Shown: in pieces, positions 33,686-42,062 of the stretch
Numbering within the stretch: position 1 is the first letter of the stretch
How the letters are laid out: the number at the start of each line of letters is the position of its first letter
DNA from: Alphaproteobacteria bacterium
GTDB taxonomy: Bacteria > Pseudomonadota > Alphaproteobacteria > DSM-16000 > Inquilinaceae
Assembly: GCA_028281925.1 (NCBI GenBank)
Contig: JANQIX010000080.1
Coordinates: forward strand, 21,505 to 85,504
Length of the DNA: 64,000 nucleotides
Direction of reading: 5' to 3'
Program-made: the position numbers and the translations under genes
Notes under the pieces: generated by a model
Databases searched by the model: none
The model's input: the letters and a program-made list of their open reading frames with translations, nothing else
Told to the model about the DNA's origin: nothing

Positions 33686-34219
33686 ATGATCAAACGCATT
33701 CTTGCAGCCAGCGTGGTTGGGGTCATGGCTACGGGTGGCCCGGCAATCGCGCAAGCGATCACCGAAGCTGAGGTCCACGATGCGCAGAGAGTATGGGGTG
33801 ACGGCATCGTTGCGATCGGCCAAGCCTATTCAGATGGCGGCGACTATCAGGCGTTGGCCGCGGAACACGTGGATACGCTTTACGGCTATGACGAGGGCAC
33901 CGTTCTCTTCAAGCCGACCAGGGCCGCGGCTGAGCAATTTCGCCTAGCCGAAGAAGAAGCCCTCTCCTATTTCGTCGGTGGTGTCGTTGACGAAGACCAT
34001 GGGTTCGCATTGCAGCCTTGGACGGCAGTTCGCTTCGAGAATGCCGGCATCATCATTGACGCCGACTCTGCTGTCGCCATGGGTAACTACTTCTTCACGG
34101 ACGCAGCAACCGGAGAGGAAGCTAAAGTCGAGTTTACATTTGGATATGCTCGTGGTGCCGACGGAAATCTATTGATCACCGTTCATCATTCTGCGTTCCC
34201 TTATAGTCCTGCGGAATGA
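33686..34219 (+). CDS. Secreted SnoaL-like/nuclear-transport-factor-2 fold protein
   Basis: A 177-residue protein with a signal peptide (MIKRILAASVVGVMATGGPA, then IAQA) and a mature NTF2-like domain: AEVHDAQRVWGDGIVAIGQA, TLYGYDEGTVLFKPT, EDHGFALQPWTAVRFEN, AVAMGNYFFTDAATGEE and LITVHHSAFPYSP. Relatives are often mislabelled phosphoribosyl-AMP cyclohydrolase, but none of that enzyme's motifs is visible. The ligand or reaction is unknown. It lies between two IS remnants and has AT-rich upstream DNA. Confidence 0.82.
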   Translation: MIKRILAASVVGVMATGGPAIAQAITEAEVHDAQRVWGDGIVAIGQAYSDGGDYQALAAEHVDTLYGYDEGTVLFKPTRAAAEQFRLAEEEALSYFVGGVVDEDHGFALQPWTAVRFENAGIIIDADSAVAMGNYFFTDAATGEEAKVEFTFGYARGADGNLLITVHHSAFPYSPAE

Positions 34220-34326
34220 AGGCTTGGGCCGCTACCGCCTCAGATTCAGGGCCTTTTGTTTCGAGGCGCCAGGCTAGAGGCAGGACGCGATTTTGTTTCC
34301 TGCCTTTCTGGGTCGTCTTTGAAAAA

Positions 34327-34440
34327 CGCTGGTCGGGGAGCCTTTGCGCGCTATTGCGGGCCCTCACCGCAACCCGAGCTGCAGCCTCCCACACCTCATA
34401 GACAACAGCGTCGGCGGTCTTCGCAGACGGCGTCTTAATG
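34327..34440 (+). pseudogene. IS5-like transposase tail, second remnant (copy B)
   Basis: The last residues CALLRALTATRAAASHTS before the stop at 34401 parallel RGLFQALTAARTANSYSS of the remnant ending at 33389. The following 39 bases also match and finish in TTAATG at 34440. Only this tail survives. Bases 34220-34326 before it show no recognisable gene. Confidence 0.6.
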
Positions 34441-34543
34441 GGGCGCCGGTACTCGCATGCCCGCCATGTGCTGGCTTGGCCAGCCGCGCGGCTTTCGGTT
34501 CCGAGGCCGTTGGGTCGGTAGGCGGCCGGTCCCGCAGTCCGGT

Positions 34544-35533
34544 TCAGCGTCGCGGCGGCGGGCCAGGCGGTCCGCCGCCGGGACCGCCCGGCCGCCCCGG
34601 TCTGCCGGGGCCGCGTCGGAAGCTGGCGTCGGGCGTGCCGCGATGGCAGCGCGGAACCACTGGGAAGTTGTCGGTCAGGAAATAGGCATAGGTGCCGTCG
34701 GGATAGTCCGGTGTGATCGTGCGGCGGCCGTTGCACTCGTCCAGATCGCCCAGGCCGGGCACGTATTCGTAGTCCTGCACGAAGCTGCCGTCATGGACGC
34801 CGCCGGGTCCTCCAGACCGCGTGCCGGCTTTGAGCCGATAGCTTGACTGCAGGCGGGACACGCCGCTGGCGGAGGCTTGCGGATCCGCATAGCCGTAGAG
34901 TGCATAGATGGGAAACCCGTCGGCGGCATAGCCGATCAAGGGTGAATGGGCCTGAGGCGATTGGCCGGAAAGCAGCGGCGTCGGCAGGCCGTGGTAGTGA
35001 TAGGCGCCGCTCGGCTGCACATGCGCGTTGGCCGCGTCGAGACCGAGATTGACCGCGCCCGACAGCGCCTCGTACTGCCATCCGGAAGTGCGGTCGTTGC
35101 GCCAGAATTCCGCCGCACCGGGGTCGAAGGGGATGCCGTTCAGGGCGACGCCGAATGGTGACAGGCCGACTGGGGTGGGCCGTGCCGCCTCCTGTGGGTT
35201 CAGCGGCATTCGGTACATGTGGCTTTGCGGCGAGATCGGGTGAGGATTGCCGCGGTTGGGAAACTGGCCGGTGGCGTGGTCCGGGATGCCGTTGCTGTGG
35301 ATGTAACGGTAAAGGCCGTCCGTCGTGATATCGACATCGTTGCCTGCCGGCACGGCCTGCTGTGCGGCCGCACCTGGCCCGACGGGACGAGCTGCAGCGC
35401 AGGCCGCAACCAGCGTCGCAACGGCGGAGGTGATGGCGGTGCGTCTGCGTATCGGCGTCACGTGTCGTCTACCTTTCCAGCCAGGGGCGAGCGGAGACGG
35501 CGGATGGCGGCCGGTGCCGATGGCGAGCGTCAT
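34544..35533 (-). CDS. YHYH-domain secreted protein
   Basis: A 329-residue protein. The YHYH motif appears in GAYHYHGLPTPLL, with the surrounding signatures GVALNGIPFDPGAAEFW, HSPLIGYAADGFPIYALYGY and DGSFVQDYEYVPGLGDLDECNGR. The C-terminus is a Gly/Pro/Arg low-complexity tail. A twin-arginine-like leader (RRRTAITSAVATLVAACAAA) follows residue 25. The ATG at 35533 overlaps the AraC stop by four bases; a GTG at 35461 would place the leader at the N-terminus. The domain's function is unknown; it is common in marine bacteria. Confidence 0.82.
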   Translation of the reverse strand: MTLAIGTGRHPPSPLAPGWKGRRHVTPIRRRTAITSAVATLVAACAAARPVGPGAAAQQAVPAGNDVDITTDGLYRYIHSNGIPDHATGQFPNRGNPHPISPQSHMYRMPLNPQEAARPTPVGLSPFGVALNGIPFDPGAAEFWRNDRTSGWQYEALSGAVNLGLDAANAHVQPSGAYHYHGLPTPLLSGQSPQAHSPLIGYAADGFPIYALYGYADPQASASGVSRLQSSYRLKAGTRSGGPGGVHDGSFVQDYEYVPGLGDLDECNGRRTITPDYPDGTYAYFLTDNFPVVPRCHRGTPDASFRRGPGRPGRPGGPGGGPPGPPPRR

Positions 35534-36489
35534 CCACTGCGACGGGCCTCGCGGAACGCCGCAGGCGAGCAGCCGTGCAAGCGCTTGAATGCCCGGCTGA
35601 ACGCGGCCTCGGACTCGTAGCCGGCCGCCGATGCGATCTGCGCGATGGGCTGCCCTCCTCTGGTCAACCTTGACGCCGCGTCCGTCAACCTGTGCCGGCT
35701 GAGATACCGCATCGGTGACTGGCCCATATGGCGTACGAACCGCTCCGCCAGGGCGGAGCGGGAAAGGCCCACGTCATGGGCCAGTTCGTCGAGCGTCCAG
35801 TCGTGGCCCGGCCTGCCATGCAGCAGGGCCAGAGCTCGTCCGACATGGCGATCGCGCAGCCCCGGCAGCCACCCGGTATCGCCATCCGGCAAACCGCTCA
35901 GGAATTCCCGGACGGACTCGCCGAACAGCAGCTCCGCCAGACGCGTGAGGCTGTGGCCGGCGGCCGGCCCGGCGCGTGCCAGCTCTTCCACGGCATACTG
36001 GATCGATCCTTCGATCCAGGGCCGTTTGTTGCCACCCGCGAGATCCAGCGTGATCACCGGTGGCAAGTTGGCAAGCAGAGGGTTGCTGCCGGCATCGCCG
36101 CCGAGAAAGCCGCAGAAGAGGCGCGTGAGCGCGCCGCCACCGCCATAGCGGATGCGTGCGCGTCCGTCGGGGCTCGCCGGCTCGATCAGATCGTCGGCGC
36201 TCACCGGTTGCAGGCCGGGATGGCTGGCGAGGACATGGCAGTCATTGCGGGGGAAGACCATCAATTGGCCCGGCCCCAGCTCAACCGACGCCTCCCCCGT
36301 CAGCTGGAGATGCACCGTCCCCTCAAGGACATAGTGATAGGCGACGACGGAGGCTGGCATCGGCATGTACGGGCCGCAATCCTCCGGGCCGACCTGTGCC
36401 GTCACGCACCAGGGTGCCGTAAACTCGGCCTCCAGGAACACCGCGCCGGTCAGGTGCAGGCTTCTGAGGATCTCCGTCAGTGCATCCAT
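35530..36489 (-). CDS. AraC-family regulator with cupin-type sensor domain
   Basis: A 319-residue regulator. The start MDALTEILRSLHLTGAVFLE (36489) matches the cupin_6 AraC subfamily; the longer frame to 36801 lacks conserved sequence and overlaps the divergent promoter region. The N-terminal cupin has the AYHYVLEGTVHLQL strand and GPGQLMVFPRNDCH. The C-terminal double HTH reads LSRSALAERFVRHMGQSPM and IAQIASAAGYESEAAFSRAFKR. It overlaps the YHYH gene and faces the TPR gene across 226 bases. Confidence 0.9.
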   Translation of the reverse strand: MDALTEILRSLHLTGAVFLEAEFTAPWCVTAQVGPEDCGPYMPMPASVVAYHYVLEGTVHLQLTGEASVELGPGQLMVFPRNDCHVLASHPGLQPVSADDLIEPASPDGRARIRYGGGGALTRLFCGFLGGDAGSNPLLANLPPVITLDLAGGNKRPWIEGSIQYAVEELARAGPAAGHSLTRLAELLFGESVREFLSGLPDGDTGWLPGLRDRHVGRALALLHGRPGHDWTLDELAHDVGLSRSALAERFVRHMGQSPMRYLSRHRLTDAASRLTRGGQPIAQIASAAGYESEAAFSRAFKRLHGCSPAAFREARRSG

Positions 36490-36715
36490 GGACCCGGCCT
36501 TTCGGCCCAATTCAGGCAGATCGATCAAATGAACTGGCAGACCGGTCAATTGCAATGGCCGTCGGCATCCCCAGATTAGCGTCCGTCCCACAGAATGGAC
36601 ACTGAAGCGGCAGAGCCGGCAGACCGGACCGCAGGCGACAGCGGGGATATCAAAGAGGAAGCCACGTTCGGTGGGCGCATACCGCGCCACTGACACTTGG
36701 CAGAGGAATTGCTCC

Positions 36716-38056
36716 ATGTTGACGGACAGACAAGGCAACGCGCTGAGCGGCGCCACGGCGGAGGCCGTGACGCATTTCGACGGCGCCATTGAGGCATTCA
36801 ATCTCTACCGCGGCGATCCGATCGCCCTGCTCGATCGCGCGATCGAGGCCGCACCCCGCTTCGCCATGGCCCATCTGGCCAAGGCGCATCTCTATGCCCT
36901 GGCGACCGAGCCGGAGGCCGCGGCTGCGGCCGCTGCAATGGTCATCGAGGTGAGCGGCATGCCGCTCAACGATCGTGAGCGGTCGCATGTCGCGGCCCTG
37001 AACCTGGTTCTCAGAGGCGACTGGACAGGCGCTGCCCTGGCGCTCGACCGCCACAGCATGCGCTACCCGCACGATCTGCTGGCGCTGCAGTCGGGCCATC
37101 TGATGGACTTCTTCCGTGCAAATGCCCGCGACCTGCGCGACCGCATCGCCCGTGCCGCGACGAACTGGCCGGCGGACATGCCGGGATATCCCGTCCTGCT
37201 GGGCATGTATGCCTTCGGGCTTGAAGAGTGTGGCGACTATGCCCGGGCGGAAGAGATGGGCCGCCAGGCCGTGGTGCTGCAGCCTCTGGACTGCTGGGCG
37301 CACCATGCCGTTGCCCATGTGATGGAGATGCAAGGCCGGGCGCAGGACGGCATCGGCTGGATGATCGCGCGTGAACCGCACTGGTCGGGCGACGACAATT
37401 TCTTCAAGGTGCACAACTGGTGGCATCGCGCACTCTTTCACCTTGATCTTGACCAGACGGATGATGCGCTGGCGCTCTATGACGGTCCGGTACGTGTGGA
37501 CCGCAGCGGCATCGCGATTGATCTGGTCGACGCGTCCGCGCTGCTATGGCGTCTGCACATGGCGGGCGTGGAGATCGGTGACCGATGGACGGAACTGTCG
37601 GAGGCTTGGGAGGCGCATGCCGACGGCAAGCTCTATCCCTTCAACGACTGGCACGCCGCCATGGCCCATCTCGGCGCGGGCCGTGAGGCGGCTCTCGACG
37701 GCATCCTTGCCGCCTACGGCAGCGGCCAGACGGATGGCGAAGAAAACGTGCGCTGGGCACGGCAGACCGGCCGCCCCTTGATCGGGGGATTCATGGCTTT
37801 CTGGCGCGGCGACTACCAGAGCGCGGTTGAGCTGCTGCATCCGGCACGCTTCATCGCCAACGGGTTCGGCGGCAGCCATGCGCAGCGCGACGTGATCGAC
37901 TGGACGCTGACCGAAGCCGCGTTGCGGGCCGGCCTGAGCGATGTGGCGGAGGCAATGGCCCAAGAACGGCTGGCTATGAAGCCCCATAGCCCGGTCAACC
38001 GCCGCTTCTTGAAGCGTGCCAGGGGTGGCCAGAGAGCATCGCCGCTGGCGGCTTGA
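36716..38056 (+). CDS. TPR protein related to TTC38
   Basis: A 446-residue soluble protein of alpha-helical repeats. Tetratricopeptide signatures are visible (AMAHLAKAHLYALATEPEAA; YARAEEMGRQAVVLQPLDCW; AHHAVAHVMEMQGRAQDGI), with the WHRALFHLDLDQTDDALALY segment typical of the tetratricopeptide-repeat-38 family. AGAGGA precedes the ATG at 36716, giving MLTDRQGNALSG. The role is unknown. It diverges from the AraC gene, whose product may control both. A 12-bp stem-loop follows it at 38074-38108. Confidence 0.85.
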   Translation: MLTDRQGNALSGATAEAVTHFDGAIEAFNLYRGDPIALLDRAIEAAPRFAMAHLAKAHLYALATEPEAAAAAAAMVIEVSGMPLNDRERSHVAALNLVLRGDWTGAALALDRHSMRYPHDLLALQSGHLMDFFRANARDLRDRIARAATNWPADMPGYPVLLGMYAFGLEECGDYARAEEMGRQAVVLQPLDCWAHHAVAHVMEMQGRAQDGIGWMIAREPHWSGDDNFFKVHNWWHRALFHLDLDQTDDALALYDGPVRVDRSGIAIDLVDASALLWRLHMAGVEIGDRWTELSEAWEAHADGKLYPFNDWHAAMAHLGAGREAALDGILAAYGSGQTDGEENVRWARQTGRPLIGGFMAFWRGDYQSAVELLHPARFIANGFGGSHAQRDVIDWTLTEAALRAGLSDVAEAMAQERLAMKPHSPVNRRFLKRARGGQRASPLAA

Positions 38057-38073
38057 CGAAGACGACCAAAGAT

Positions 38074-38108
38074 ACGGATCGGCCCCGGCATCCGCTGGGC
38101 CGATCCGT
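38074..38108 (+). terminator. Strong stem-loop after the TPR gene
   Basis: ACGGATCGGCCC (38074-38085) and GGGCCGATCCGT (38097-38108) form a perfect 12-bp stem with an 11-base loop, 18 bases past the TPR stop and before the GNAT gene. No U-tract follows, so it may be a Rho-assisted terminator or mRNA end protection. Confidence 0.6.
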
Positions 38109-38146
38109 AATCGGAATGAGCATAACAGAGGCGAAGGGACAGGTTG

Positions 38147-38746
38147 GTGACGGACGGCACGGCATCATGGTCCACCGGCGCGACCATTCGGTGGGCTGAG
38201 CGTGAGGATGCGGGCGACATCGCCCGCTTGTTCATGATCTCCTCCGACGGGCTTGCGACCTATATCTGGAGCAAGATGGATATGCCGGGGCTCACTCTCG
38301 AGCAGATCGGTGCGGCACGCTATGCCCGCAGTGGCGTACCCTTCTCCTACGAGAATTGCATGGTGGCTGTCTCGTCGGGTCGCATCACAGGTATGGCTCA
38401 TGCTTTCGAGATGACGGTAGATCCCGATGCCACGGCGGAAGGCGATCCGGTGCTTCGACCCTACAGCGAGTTGGAGTGGCAAGGGTCGCTCTATCTTTCC
38501 GGCCTTGCCGTCGATGCCGACCGCCGCAGCGGCGGGGTCGGGGCTTTGCTGATGGATCGGGTCGAACGGTTGGCGGCGGAAAGGGCACTGCCTGCCGTTT
38601 CGCTGATCTGCTTCGAGCGGAACGAACGGGCTTTCGCGTTCTACCGCCGCCGTGGTTACCGCGAAGTGGACCGCCGTCCGTTGGTTCCGCACCCGACCCT
38701 GCACTACCGCGACGGTGATGCGATCTTGATGCTTCGGGACGTCTGA
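38147..38746 (+). CDS. GNAT-family N-acetyltransferase
   Basis: A protein of 199 residues starting at GTG 38147, which has AAGGGA seven bases upstream. The acetyl-CoA-binding motif A is LYLSGLAVDADRRSGGVGALLM, read in parts (R-R-x-G-G-V-G-A), followed by ICFERNERAFAFYRRRGYRE (motif B). The N-terminal half would bind the amine substrate, which is unknown. It is convergent with the downstream histidine kinase; the 160-base gap between them holds nothing recognisable. Confidence 0.9.
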   Translation: MTDGTASWSTGATIRWAEREDAGDIARLFMISSDGLATYIWSKMDMPGLTLEQIGAARYARSGVPFSYENCMVAVSSGRITGMAHAFEMTVDPDATAEGDPVLRPYSELEWQGSLYLSGLAVDADRRSGGVGALLMDRVERLAAERALPAVSLICFERNERAFAFYRRRGYREVDRRPLVPHPTLHYRDGDAILMLRDV

Positions 38747-38910
38747 CAGCTTGCTGTCCATTTGCCCCGCTTCGGCGCTGCCCCATTCTTTGCGGAGTGA
38801 GAAATCGGCGCTGCGGCGTGGCCTCAGTCAGACATCGCCTATCACAATGAAGGAAGAGCGTCAGCCGTCGGCCTGAGGCAAGGCGCTGGCAGTCAAGGCT
38901 CACTTTCCGG

Positions 38911-40353
38911 CTAGCGGGGAAGGGGCTGAAGTGAGCCGGGCAGCGACACCAAGGCGCGGGTGCCAACGCCCTTCTGGCTGGTGATGGAGAATGTGCCGCC
39001 CAAGCTCTCCGTCGCCATCTTGGCGAGAGGCAGCCCCAGGCCCGATCCTTCCCCGGTTCGCGCCAGATGGGGATTGACCTGCGAGAACGCGCGCATCGCC
39101 ATGTCGATCTCTTCCTCCGTCATGCCGATGCCGGTGTCTTCGATGCTGAGTTCGACAGCATCGCCGTCCCGGCGACAGCGGACCCGGACTTCCCCTCCGG
39201 CCGATGTGAACTTCACGGCATTGTGGAAGACGTTGATGACAATGTCGCCGAGCACCTTTCTGTTTGCCGTGATAGTATTCGCATCATCTTGGATATCGAT
39301 GTGAATTGAGACGCCGCCATCTTCCGCGCGCTGGCTCAGTATGTTGTGTACATCTCCAACAAGATCTGCAATATTAATTGGCTCCAGTTCGTTCAATTTC
39401 CCCTGGCTTTCGATTCTCGATATGTCAATCAGCGTATTGATGACAGAAAGAAATCTCTCGGCGCTGCTGTAGATTGCGCGAGAATACTCTTTATACTTCG
39501 AATGGAGATTGCCGAACATCTCCATCTTCATGATTTCCGAGAAGCCCATGATGGCATTCAGCGGCGTCCGTAGCTCATGGCTCATCATGGCCAGGAACGC
39601 GGATTTGGCCCTCTGTGACCGATGGGCTTCGCGGAGCGCCCGTTCCGTCTTCTCGATCTCGCCGGAGAGCCGGACGATCAATCGATGAAGCGAACGGTGG
39701 GACGACATCATCAGACCGACGATCAACACCTTGACTGCGATAGACAGGCCCACCAACAGAAGGCTGAAATTGGTCACCCGCGAGAGGTTCTCGCCGATAT
39801 GCGCGTCGAGATTGGAAACGGCGCGCCCATAGGTACTGACCACGGCCGTGTAGTGTCGGTCGAACATCTGGTCGATCTCCGTTCCCGATACGCCTCGATC
39901 GCCCATGGCGAAGCGCCGTTCGGCAAGATCCCGCAGCTCCAGAACTTGGCCGTCCAGTTCCGTCAGGACGGCGAGCAATTCAGGATCGTTGATCCGTGGC
40001 AGAGTCGCGCCGGCGAAAATGCCACCCGTGCGCACCGTCTGGATCCGATCGGAAACGGCATCGATCAACCCCATCACCTCATCTGTAGTCAGGTGTTCGT
40101 CGCCTTGCAGCCGTTCTTCCAGCCAGATATGGAACTCCGCGACATTCTGGCCGATATCGGCGACGGCCAGACGCAGAGGCACAAGCGAATGACTGGTGTC
40201 ATCCGTGATCACGTACTGCCAGACACTGGTCGCGATGGTGAGAAGCAGCAACACGACGATGGCCGCGCGGTTCCGGAAGGTCTTGGGAATGGCGTGAACG
40301 CCCGCCTCGGAGAGTGCGCGCACCTCCGCATCGTCGACGGTGTAGACTGTCAT
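38911..40353 (-). CDS. Membrane sensor histidine kinase (HisKA-HATPase)
   Basis: A 480-residue kinase. Two transmembrane helices (about residues 28-48 and 200-222) enclose an extracytoplasmic helical sensor of about 150 residues. The H box is FLAMMSHELRTPLNAIMGF, with N box NVFHNAVKFT, G1 DTGIGM and G2 GEGSGLGLPLAK. No receiver domain is attached and no response regulator gene is adjacent. The start at 40353 (MTVYTVDD) is favoured over 40389. Bases 39340-39560, around the dimerisation region, are locally AT-rich. Confidence 0.9.
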   Translation of the reverse strand: MTVYTVDDAEVRALSEAGVHAIPKTFRNRAAIVVLLLLTIATSVWQYVITDDTSHSLVPLRLAVADIGQNVAEFHIWLEERLQGDEHLTTDEVMGLIDAVSDRIQTVRTGGIFAGATLPRINDPELLAVLTELDGQVLELRDLAERRFAMGDRGVSGTEIDQMFDRHYTAVVSTYGRAVSNLDAHIGENLSRVTNFSLLLVGLSIAVKVLIVGLMMSSHRSLHRLIVRLSGEIEKTERALREAHRSQRAKSAFLAMMSHELRTPLNAIMGFSEIMKMEMFGNLHSKYKEYSRAIYSSAERFLSVINTLIDISRIESQGKLNELEPINIADLVGDVHNILSQRAEDGGVSIHIDIQDDANTITANRKVLGDIVINVFHNAVKFTSAGGEVRVRCRRDGDAVELSIEDTGIGMTEEEIDMAMRAFSQVNPHLARTGEGSGLGLPLAKMATESLGGTFSITSQKGVGTRALVSLPGSLQPLPR

Positions 40354-40862
40354 CTTGACCTGCTCTGAAGGGGCATCGGCAAAGGACAATGGTGTGCGGC
40401 GCTATTCAAGTGAACGGATCGTGGGTCGTCCACCACATCATCCGATTGGTCGGTTTCGTCGCATGCCGCCTGCGCAGCAAGTTTGAAGTTGCCAAGACCG
40501 ACCATCGAACTCTCTGCGCCTGTGGCCTGATATAGACACAAACGAAAGTAAATGATCTGAGTTAAGCTTTTTACTCAATGTCCCATTCTCGGAGATGCGC
40601 CTGTCGTGCGCAACTCCAAACAATCTTCGTGCAATAGGTGCTGCCGGTCAGTTGTGGCGGATCGCCTCAGCCGGTCCGCCGCGCACACCCCAGATTCAGT
40701 CATGGAAGGATGACCCGACCATTACCGGCCACGTGGTTCCCAGCATGGCTTGATGGCCCGACTCCGGACAAATCAGTGAGTCGTCGAGAAGTATTGGTTA
40801 AGACATCTCCGCCACTGTATAGGGCATGGCCGATGTCGGTACGACTGGCGGAGGGATAGGCC
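40354..40862. other. Divergent intergenic region between kinase and autoinducer-GGDEF genes
   Basis: About 500 bases without a supportable gene. A locally AT-rich patch around 40530-40575 could hold promoters. No convincing lux-box palindrome or hairpin was found by eye. Confidence 0.5.
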
Positions 40863-42062
40863 GTGGACCCTCGGATAGCCGAACGACTTGCCGTCATCCC
40901 CCTGGCGGATACGCTGGAGGGGCTGTGGACGATATTGCACGATCTGGCCGGTGAGCTTGGATTTGGCCGCGTTCAGATGGATTTCGGCGATAGCTCCGAG
41001 GTGATCGACCCGCCACGGCTGTTCACCAACTATCCGCGATGGTTCCACGCGGATTTCTATCCTTCTCAGTCGATCCGCGACGTCGATCTGGTCGAAGACA
41101 ATGTGCTGAGCGGCGGCGGATCGATGTTCTACGGCCGGTCGTTCGACTGGGATGCCGCAGAGACGGACCGCCAACGCTGTCTGTTGGGAACGCTCGATGA
41201 CATCGGCATTCGCTCTGCCGTCAGTGTTCCCGTCCAGGGAGCCGCGCCGGATCTGGAAGGCTGCGTCAATTTCGGTACGCATAGCGGCCGCGACGACTTT
41301 CTGCAGCAAGTCGAGCCGATCCTGGCCGATCTGACGGTGTTCGCAACGCGCCTTCATCTACGGGGGCAACGCCTGCTGGCCGGCAACGGACCGGCCGGAC
41401 CGATCGCCTCCGAGGGGCGACTGAGTTCGGAAAATGCAGCGCTCCGCCGCCATGCGCACAGGCTGGACAGCCGCTGCCGGTCGGCCGAACGGCTGATCCG
41501 TTCGCTTGAGCAGATGTCCCGCACCGATCCGCTTACGGGCGTTGCCAACCGCCGGCAGCTGGAAATGCTCATGGCGGGTGAGCTGGAACGTGTGCATCGC
41601 CACGGGCGCCCGTGCACCGTCGCGGTCCTCGACGTCGATCGCTTCAAAGCGATCAACGACACCAGCGGGCACGGCGCCGGGGACAGGGTGCTGCAGGGCA
41701 TCGCATCACAGATCGTGCGCCGGCTCCGGGCGACCGACCATTTCGGTCGGTGGGGCGGCGACGAGTTCGTGCTGGTGCTGCCCGAGACCTCGATCGAGAA
41801 CGGGGTGGCCATGGCCGACCGCCTGCGTTGCGTGATCGCAGACAGCACCTTTGGCTTCGCCCGGCAGGTCACCGTTTCCATCGGCGTGACCCAGGCCCGC
41901 AGGCGAGACACCATCTCCGCCGTTCTGAACCGTGCGGATGGAGCGCTCTACAGCGCCAAGCGTGCGGGCCGGAACCGTATCGGTGCAACCGGGATGAAAA
42001 GGGCGGCCGCGCGGACGGCCGCCCTCGCCAAGGGTGCGCGGACTCAGGTTGGCGGCACCTGA
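40863..42062 (+). CDS. LuxR-type autoinducer-binding domain fused to GGDEF diguanylate cyclase
   Basis: A 399-residue protein from GTG 40863, preceded by GGAGGG. Residues 15-165 follow the autoinducer-binding domain of LuxR regulators: LGFGRVQMDF, FTNYPRWFHADFY, DVDLV, then GIRSAVSVPVQG. The usual LuxR HTH is absent. A short coiled region (about 175-220) leads to a GGDEF domain: DPLTGVANRR, LDVDRFKAINDTSGHGAGD and GGDEF at 298-302. The inhibitory I-site RATD (289-292) stands five residues before it, as in PleD. It is expected to make c-di-GMP in response to a ligand. No luxI lies in the window. Confidence 0.85.
   Translation: MDPRIAERLAVIPLADTLEGLWTILHDLAGELGFGRVQMDFGDSSEVIDPPRLFTNYPRWFHADFYPSQSIRDVDLVEDNVLSGGGSMFYGRSFDWDAAETDRQRCLLGTLDDIGIRSAVSVPVQGAAPDLEGCVNFGTHSGRDDFLQQVEPILADLTVFATRLHLRGQRLLAGNGPAGPIASEGRLSSENAALRRHAHRLDSRCRSAERLIRSLEQMSRTDPLTGVANRRQLEMLMAGELERVHRHGRPCTVAVLDVDRFKAINDTSGHGAGDRVLQGIASQIVRRLRATDHFGRWGGDEFVLVLPETSIENGVAMADRLRCVIADSTFGFARQVTVSIGVTQARRRDTISAVLNRADGALYSAKRAGRNRIGATGMKRAAARTAALAKGARTQVGGT
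42001..42024 (-). terminator. Terminator of the DUF455 gene embedded in the opposite gene's 3' end
   Basis: GGGCGGCCG (42001-42009) and CGGCCGCCC (42016-42024) form a 9-bp stem with a 6-base loop. On the minus strand it is followed by TTTTC, so it fits intrinsic termination of the DUF455 transcript. It lies inside the last codons of the autoinducer-GGDEF gene. Confidence 0.6.

Noticed and set aside
40354..40862. A lux-box-like inverted repeat in front of the autoinducer-GGDEF gene
   Set aside because: Only weak, non-symmetric matches could be found; none is close to the 20-bp lux-box palindrome.
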